This document shows, piece by piece, positions 56,394 to 64,000 of a DNA stretch of 64,000 nucleotides. This DNA is from Vicia villosa. Its lineage: Eukaryota; Streptophyta; Magnoliopsida; Fabales; Fabaceae. The notes under the pieces were generated by a model. It searched no databases, was not told the origin of the DNA, and saw nothing but the letters and a program-made list of their open reading frames with translations. Every line of letters starts with the position of its first letter. Within the stretch, counting starts at the first letter, position 1. Where the stretch lies: positions 187,451,247-187,515,246 of the forward strand of contig NC_081183.1 in NCBI RefSeq assembly GCF_029867415.1, given 5' to 3'. The position numbers and the translations under genes were made by a program.

Positions 56394-58562
56394 ATGGCTA
56401 CTGAGGAAATTATCGGTACTAATGCGTCCGCTTCTGTGAATGACAAACCATTCAAGTTTGAGGGATCTAATTTCAAACATTGGCAATCAAAGATGAAGTT
56501 TTTCTTAACTCTGAAAAAGGTTGCCCACGTTCTGACTGAGGATATCCCTATTCTTCCTTCTCGATCAATCGAAATAACTAATGGTAAGTCAACTACTGAA
56601 TCAGACGGAACCTCTAAAAAGGATGGAGTTTCTAAAACATATGATGGAGACTCTGCTGCAAAAGAAAAAGCCGCAGCAGATAACTTACAGCTCCGAAAAG
56701 AAATTGCCCTATGGCAAGAAAATGATTACCTATGCAAACATCATATTCTGAACAGTCTTGCTGATGACCTGTATGACTACTACAGTAATCACAACACTGC
56801 TAAACAGGTTTGGGGAGCTCTCCAAAGGAAGTATGGCACTGAAGAAGCTGGTGCAAAGAAATATGTTGAGAGCCGCTACTTGAATTACAAGATGGTGGAT
56901 GAAAAGCCTGTGGAAGCTCAAAGTCACGAGATTCAAAAAATTGCTCATGAAATCATTACTGAAGGTATACCCCTCAATGAATAATTTCAAATTGCTGTGA
57001 TTATTGACAAACTGCCCCCTGGTTGGAAAGATTTCTCGGAGTCTGATTACTCGCCTCCGAATTGAAGAGGAAGCTCGGAGACAAGATCAGAAAGATGAAG
57101 TCTTAGTTGTTACTAACAACAAAAAGAAATTCGGTGCGGTTCTAAAGCCTACTGGTAAACCATTAAAGAATCAGAACCGCAATGTTGTGAACCGAATTAA
57201 GAATGGGAATCCCTCTAGGTCTCCATCTGCTCCATTTGCTAGGCAACAACCACCACCTCAAAGAAATGACGCTCCGATTTTCACTTGCTACAATTGTGAA
57301 AAACCGGGTCATATGGAAAAAAAAATGTAAGAGCAGGCCTAAACCTGTTGCTGGCTCAAATTCTCAGATTAACATGACTGATGAGCCATTTGTTGCTATG
57401 ATTACTGAAGTCAACATGGTTGGTAGAAGTGATGGTTGGTGGATAGACACTGGCGCCTCTCGTCATGTCTGCTATGATCGTGCTATGTTCAAGACATACA
57501 CCATTGCTGAAGATAAGAAAGTACTGTTGGGAGATGCTCACACCACTAATGTTGCTGGAATTGGAGATGTTGAGCTGAAATTTACCTCAGGAAAAACTTT
57601 GATCTTGAAGGACGTCATGCACGTTCCTGAAATTAGGAAGAATCTTGTTTCTGGTTTTCTTTTAAATAAGGCAGGGTTTAGTTAAATTATATGGGCAGAT
57701 TTGTACACCATCACTAAGAATGGTATTTTTGTTGGGAAAGGGTACGCCGCTGATGGCATGTTTAAGTTGAATGTTGATTTTAATAAAGTTTCTCCTTCTG
57801 TTTACTCTTTGTGTGGTTTTAATATTTGGCATGCTAGACTTTGTCACGTTAATAAGCGAGTTATTTATAATGCAAGCGACTTAGCCTTAATTCCTAAATT
57901 AAATGTTAATGATTCAAATAAATGTGAATATTGTAGTCAAGCTAAAATAACAAAGACTTTGCATAAATCAATTATAAAAGAATCTAATCCCCCAGATCTT
58001 ATACATTCTGATATATGTGAATTAGATGGAACTTTAACTAGAAATAGTAAACGTTATTTCATCACTTTTATTGACGATTGCTCTGATTATACTTATGTAT
58101 ACTTAATGAAAAATAAAAGTGAAGCGCTTGACATGTTTAAGATGTATGTGACTGAAATTGAGAATCAATTTAGTAAGAAGATTAAGAGACTTCGTAATGA
58201 TAGGGGAACTGAATACGATTCTGGGTTATTCAATGAATTTTATATTAAACATGGAATTGTACCTGAAACGACTGCTCCATATTCTCCTGAAATGAATGGT
58301 AAATCAGAAAGAAAGAATAGAACTCTTACTGAACTTGTTGTTGCAATTATGATGAATTCTGGTGCTGCACCTCACTGGTGGGGGAAATTTTATTGACTGT
58401 TTGCTATGTCCTGAATAGAATACCCAAGTCAAAAATTAAGATCTCACCTTATGAGATATTAAAGAAAAGACAACCAAACTTGTCTTATTTGAGAACTTGG
58501 GGCTATCTGGCCTATGTCAGAATTCCGAATCCTAAACGAGTTAAACTCGCTAGTAAAAAGCT
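56394..58562 (+). pseudogene. Ty1-copia gag-protease-integrase pseudogene
   Basis: Starts MATEEIIGTNAS (56394), gag core FEGSNFKHWQSKMKFFLT and QVWGALQRKYGTEEAG. A TAA at 56982 and an apparent small deletion near 57040 follow (KDFSE directly to ITRLRIEEEAR). The knuckle [14 protein letters not shown] is split by an A-run frameshift at 57318-57326. Protease [12 protein letters not shown] lies near 57440, then TAA at 57683, the pre-integrase zinc (IWHARLCH, with G to C change; CEYCSQAK) and the integrase triad (HSDICE, LRNDRGTEY, NGKSERKNR). Another shift near 58380 precedes LPTVCYVLNRIPKSK-like sequence. It ends at about 58562 in KRVKLASKKL, where LINE sequence begins. Confidence 0.82.
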
Positions 58563-59815
58563 CAGTAGTAAAAAGCTCTGTAACATACTGAGTTTGATGA
58601 AGGTGCTCTGCCTGTGCGATATCTTGGTGTCCCTATCAGTAGTAAAAAGCTCAGTATTCACCATTATATGCCCCCTTGTTGATCGTATTGCTAGCAAGAT
58701 TATACATTAGACAACTAAATTCCTTAGCTATTCAGAGAGGATTCAGCTGGTAAAGAGTGGCTGCTGTGCGACGGCTCAATACTGGCTTTAATGCTTTCCT
58801 GTGCCAAAAGCTGTAATCAGGAAAATTGATGCTTATTGTAGGTCCTTCATCTGGTATGGTAAAACTGATATAACGAGAAAAGCCCCGTAGCCTGGTCTAA
58901 AGTGTGTAGCCCTTTGAAACAGGGTGGACTGAGCATTATAAATCTCAGTGTGTGGAACTATGTTACCTTGCTGAGATGTCTGTGGAATATTCAGAAGAAG
59001 GCAGATAACCTTTGGGTGCAATGGATACACAATTACTATATTAAAGGTAGGGATATTCTAGAGATTGATGAGAAAAATAGCAGGACCTGAATCATGAAGC
59101 AGATAATGAAGAGAAGGAGCCTCATTAAAGCCGATCTGCCGAATTGGCAGAGAGTGATCAACTGTGACAGGTTCCTTATGAGTAATGTGTATGCTTTATT
59201 CATTGAGGACAATAACAGAGTTACCTGGAGCAAAATGCTTCATCATAACAATGCAAGACCGAAATCACTGTTTATTTTATGGCTTGTGCTCCATGGTAAT
59301 CTCCCAACCAAAGCTATACTGAAGCGCTTTGGGTTTATCAATGACAACACTTGTAGCTTATGTGGTACTGATGAGGAGTCAGTTGACCATTTGTTTTTTT
59401 AGTGCAAGATAACTAGTATAATTTGGAAAAAGGTGCTGAATCGGATAGAGGTTGACCATAATCCTAAAAATTGGAGTGAGGAAGTCCCTTGGCTGTTTGA
59501 AAAAACAAAAGGTAAATGTTGGAAATCTGCCTTGATAAAGCTGACTGTGGCAGAGTCAGTGTATGGCATCTGGTAGTACCAGAATGAATATTTTTTTTTT
59601 TGGAATTCTACACATAGTCATGATACAAGTGATAGTACTATAGAAAAGATTATATATAGGGGCTGGTATAATAGGAGGCTTAGAGATCATATTGCTAGGA
59701 TGATGATGTAGTTCCTTGTCTTCTTTTGTTTGGCTGGATCCGAGCGATCGTCGTGAGTTGTATAACTTTTTTGAATTAATATAATTTCTTGATTTAAAAT
59801 AAAAATAATAATAAA
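58563..59815 (+). pseudogene. 5'-truncated LINE inserted in the copia element
   Basis: Begins within RT (FDEGALPVRYLGVPISSKKL, about 58590-58655), continues RIASKIIH, AVIRKIDAYCRSFIWYGK, PLKQGGLSIINLSVWN, the zinc-binding domain (NARPKSLFILWLVLHGNLPTKA, CSLCGTDEESVDHLFF) and ends after a C-terminal tail. A TAATAATAAAAATAAAAAT stretch near 59795-59822 probably is the 3' tail. Stops occur at several sites (for example TAG at 59401). AGTAAAAAGCTC occurs on both sides of the copia/LINE junction, a microhomology often seen at 5'-truncated LINE insertions. Confidence 0.78.
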
Positions 59816-59968
59816 AATAAAAATGGTAGTGTTGGGTAGGATTTAGCTGTTTATACATTTTCCACCTTTGGTAGTTGTTTTTTTTTTTCTCTTTCTTTTT
59901 TATAAATATATATATATATTTTACCATTCAAGATATAATATAATAGCAATAATAATAATAATATTTTT

Positions 59969-60075
<107 letters not shown>

Positions 60076-60614
60076 TTAAAATTAAGCTATACATTGAATC
60101 AATGAAGTTTCTATATCTTCGTTTATCGGTTTTTAAACGGCACAAAATTTTCATCGGTTAATAAAAGTAGATTCAAGGTTCTGACTAGTTAAACCATATC
60201 AAAACAATGCATCATAGTAAAGGATTATGGAACCTTAAATTCAGTTTGATCATTTGATTTATTATGCTATATGACATTTAATATCTGTAGAATTTTACCA
60301 CTAGATTCTCTTTTACCCCATAACCTAAAATATCTCAGTAAAAAATATATGAAGCAAAAGATATTTAGAAGCTCACACAAAATTTCTCTTTATTTCATCG
60401 TAATAAATGCATGTATAATGCAACAGAACCTTATTTTTGGTTGTGATGCAAGTACATCAACTTCATTTCACAACTCACAATACCAAACAAAACAGTGACC
60501 AATTATTTTTGATATAAAAGTAAAATAAATAAAACCAAAACTCAAAATTTATGAACCACCCTCACCCCTCATTGTAAAATTCTCACATGACATAATCCAA
60601 CTCCCTCTTTTATT

Positions 60615-62201
60615 TTAAGGGTAAACATAACCACAAGAGATATCCATTAGAAGTAGTGCAGTATCAGCTACTTCCTCAGTAGTAGACTCGAAACCCGATT
60701 TTTTCCTCACCTTTGTTAAGAAAAAACCAAGTCTCTCCATCATTTCTTCAGATAAGCTACTATCAGTAGTAGTAGCAGCACTAGTTGAAGTTGAAGCAGT
60801 GTTGTTCTTCTTCTTGAACTGTGTACATTTGTTCACAAGAAGCTTCTCTTCTTTCTCTTTGCCATGTCCCAAACTATTATCAGCCTCTACAGCAGCCCTT
60901 CTTGCCTTCCTCTGCCTAATTCCACAAGCATTGCAAAGTGCCTGCACCAACAACATATTCATGTTAATCAACTATCAATCAAATTAAAGTATATTAATTA
61001 GTACTTAATTAAGTAAAACAATATAAATATGGAATAACACTTTCATGAGTCCAGCTAGTGTGATCTCTTTAAATATTCAATTAATAAAAAACTTATATTA
61101 ATATTAAAATTTATAGAATTTTAGCAATCAAAAAATTTCTAGGCGGAAAGTAAAATTTATTTTTAAATTTGATTTCTTTACTAAAAGATGATTTTTTTAT
61201 CAGACAAATCAAAACGACAATGACCGAATTTTAACGTATCAAACATTCTAGACTACTTGATAGTAAATGAAAGAGTAGTGAATAGGGGAAAATAGATCAA
61301 CTAATTACCTTAGGACCCACAGGGCCACTCCTCCAAAGTGGGGTAGAGGTAGTTTGACACTCAGTACAAACCCTAGCAGTAGGGCTTCCTTGATTGTACC
61401 TTTCATTTTGAATTCCTTCATTTGAAGGAGTTGAGGCAGCAGCACTAGCAGTTGCATTGATAATTGCCTTGTCTTCGTTGATGTCTCCATAATTGCTTTC
61501 TGGTATCATCAGCATTTTCATCAACCCCGCCTTTGAAGACACCCATTTGTCATTTCTTTTGCTGCTATCTTCCACCTCCATGGATGATGGTAAATTTGTG
61601 TCTCGCGGAATGCTTTGATCAACCATAGTTGCACCACTCGATGAATTATAGAGTTGTAGATGATTGGTTGACGATGATGATCCACCATAATGAAATCCCA
61701 GCTTATGATCCTAAAGTAATAAAACCAGAGAGATAAAAAAGATATTGCATTAGATCACAAATATCTAAAAATCAAGACTGTAAATCAGATCATAGGCGTA
61801 AATCATAATTATATCATTTTATATAAAATTTCAAATTAACTCATCAAAGCTTTATAAATAATTTATTATTTATACAATCATGATCGCTGATCATGATCAT
61901 CGATGATCAGGATCATCACTGCCATGTAGATACATAGTATCGGAACAAATAAATAAAAAATTATATAGAATTAGTTATAATCTATGATAAAAATATATAT
62001 ATACGAAGATAAAAAAGAGAAAAATAAATTAAAATTAGCGGGATCATGTAAATATGATCTTGCCTTAGGATCACGATTTTCTTGAAATTGATCAAGAAAA
62101 TTAAACAGCGTAGGACAGTCCTGTTTAACAGGAGAAACATCTAAGGATTGGTTTTGACCTTGTTGCTTAGGACTTGGTTGATTCGGAGTTAAAGGAGTCA
62201 T
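60615..62201 (-). CDS. LLM-domain B-class GATA transcription factor, copy C (288 aa)
   Basis: Three exons on the minus strand: 62064-62201, 61309-61710 and 60615-60941 (46, 134 and 108 codons plus stop), in phase 0 as in copy B. The first exon's protein is identical to that of copy B. The finger reads C-x2-C-x18-C-x2-C with ALCNACGIRQRKARRAA (alanine for threonine at the exon 3 start). The basic block differs by one residue (SSKAGLMKM). The C-terminal serine/threonine-rich linker is five residues shorter, and the LLM motif (ADTALLLMDIS) is intact. Intron 1 has the same GC donor. Copies B and C are a recent duplicate pair likely acting redundantly as nuclear DNA-binding regulators of greening or cytokinin responses (inferred from the family). 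Confidence 0.9.
61711..62063 (-). other. GC-AG intron 1 of GATA copy C
   Basis: Donor AAG|GCAAGA, acceptor TTACTTTAG|GATC, as in copy B. Contains several near-palindromic TGATCATGATCATCG repeats (about 61878-61915) absent in that form from copy B. Confidence 0.8.
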
Positions 62202-62243
62202 GGTTGGATATGAGAGAGAAACAGTGGACAGTACAAAGAGATA

Positions 62244-62640
<397 letters not shown>

Positions 62641-63246
62641 AAGGATTTTTTACCATTTTTTATTTTATTATTATCATTTGTCTAGAAGCAACGTATGAAA
62701 CGCGGTGTAATTATTTTATTAGGCAATAATTAATATTTTAAGAAAATATTTAAACATTTCAACGGATTTTCTTTTTGTTAAGTTTTCTTTTTGCCATAAA
62801 AAGTTTTTAATTAATTCATACCTTTGGCTGAATTCTCAAATTAATTATTGGATTTTTTTCTTATTATATTCTTTATTCCTATTTTGTTCAGTACCGGATT
62901 CTAATTTTAATATATATATATATCGTCATATATATAGAAATAATTTTAATATTTTAATAAAAAGTTGTTTATTATTAAATTTTAATTTATAATTTTTCAA
63001 AATAAGTAATTTTTAATGTATAAATAATATTTTTCCATAAATTGACTAATTGTAGAAATATATTATAAATTAAAAGTGAAATTTAAAATTTAAAATTTAA
63101 AAAATTGTAAATTAATTAAAAGAAATAAAAAATTACTAAAAAAAATGAGAAATATTAAATGTATTTGGATTTTCCTTTTTAAAAACCGCTCGGATTCAAT
63201 TTTGAATTTATTTTTATAAAACTAAACAAATTCACAACATATATTT
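62641..63246. other. AT-rich flank, end of the duplicated block
   Basis: Similarity to 28430-28980 declines rightwards. No gene or repeat seen apart from a short TATATATA run at 62911. Confidence 0.5.
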
Positions 63247-64000
63247 TAGGCTTAATACCCTTTTTAGTCATTTATCTATATAATTGGGTCCATTTTGGTC
63301 CCTTTTCTTTTAAAAGGGTCAAATTAATCCCTTATTTTTTCAAACATATCACGTTTGTCCTTTGTATTAACTCCGTTAGTCAAAATCAAATACATATGCC
63401 ACATCATGTACATTTGGCAATAAAATACTTTCATTTAATCAAGTTCTTTTAATAGATGTGTGACACGTGGTAAGTGATAATTTCAATGGTTTAAATTTAT
63501 TAAAATTAAAATCAATTTTTTATTTAGAAAAAATATAGAAAATAAATCAAGAATCAAATTTATATACTCTTATGGTAGTCTCTCTACATATCTGGAAACA
63601 AGAAATCTGAAAATAAAAAAAAAAAATCTTTTTTTAATGATTTACATCCATTTCAACTAAATCTGGAATATTTTCAAAAACTAAGAATCAAAAACTAAAT
63701 CAACCAAATATTTTCAAATGATATTCCAGAATCTGTAAACAACATTCTACACGCTTTTAATCCAAAATTGAGAGAGAAGAATCAAGAACCCATACGCTTC
63801 TCAATCCAAATCCAAACATTTTGCTAACTGATTTGAGGGTTTTTATCAGGGAACAGAAAAAAGTAAACCGCTTGAAAACACAAAACCACAACAGATATCG
63901 ATTCACGCCGCCGTCGTGGTAGCCGTTTTCTTCTTTTGTTTTCGGAAAATCGTTGTGCTAGGAAAACAAACGGCATTGTTTCTTCTTGAACTCAATTTCG
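63247..64000. mobile_element. Left part of the TIR element also seen at 1-777
   Basis: Opens with TAGGCTTAATACCC and GGGTCCATTTTGGTCCC, the inverted counterpart of the end at 777. 63858-64000 repeats 1-144 with about ten differences. Same orientation as the left copy; the element continues beyond the window. Confidence 0.7.

Overview
This is a plant nuclear window made almost entirely of nested transposable elements surrounding three copies of one GATA transcription-factor locus. The element families point to a legume, most likely of the vetch/pea tribe (Fabeae) or a close relative: an Ogre/Tat Ty3-gypsy element with an extra ORF before gag, an internal intron and 42-43 bp tandem repeats before its 3' LTR; a SIRE/Maximus-like Ty1-copia element; and a CACTA transposon with AAGCGCTT-rich ends. 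The species is an inference. No bacterial, viral or organellar genes were seen.

Layout. 1-777 is the right part of a TIR element whose sister copy opens at 63247 and runs off the window. 778-5960 holds LINE fragments on both strands, a CACTA end and a possible copia LTR. A deleted Ty1-copia element (5961-8488, minus) sits inside a LINE reverse-transcriptase pseudogene and has a perfect 5-bp target duplication. 9139-9923 is a small Helitron. 10750-12212 holds a LINE RNase H remnant, a (TAA)n tract and GATA copy A, which is only a last exon. 12890-13551 is LINE. 13552-24291 is a CACTA element (CTT duplication) encoding a transposase-associated domain joined to a Ulp1-type protease; a 6-kb SIRE-like retroelement (15667-21717, GGATG duplication, near-identical LTRs) has landed six codons into its first coding exon. 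25739-28980 carries GATA copy B, intact, 3 exons, minus strand. 29909-33886 is a solo Ogre-type LTR (CAATG duplication).

34530-54700 is a decayed Athila-like Ty3-gypsy element (minus) split by a 16.75-kb Ogre element (35904-52654, AGCGG duplication). 54677-59815 holds a gypsy-type LTR, a Ty1-copia pseudogene and a 5'-truncated LINE fused to it. 59822-63200 carries GATA copy C, intact, with a long (GA)n tract in its 5' leader.

Only GATA copies B and C look like functional host genes. Both encode LLM-domain B-class GATA factors of about 290 residues, the GNC/CGA1 type known in other plants for chloroplast, nitrogen and cytokinin responses. Both use a GC-AG first intron. The rest records a tandem duplication of that locus later spread over about 50 kb by insertions, several of which can be dated relative to one another from nesting and target-site duplications.
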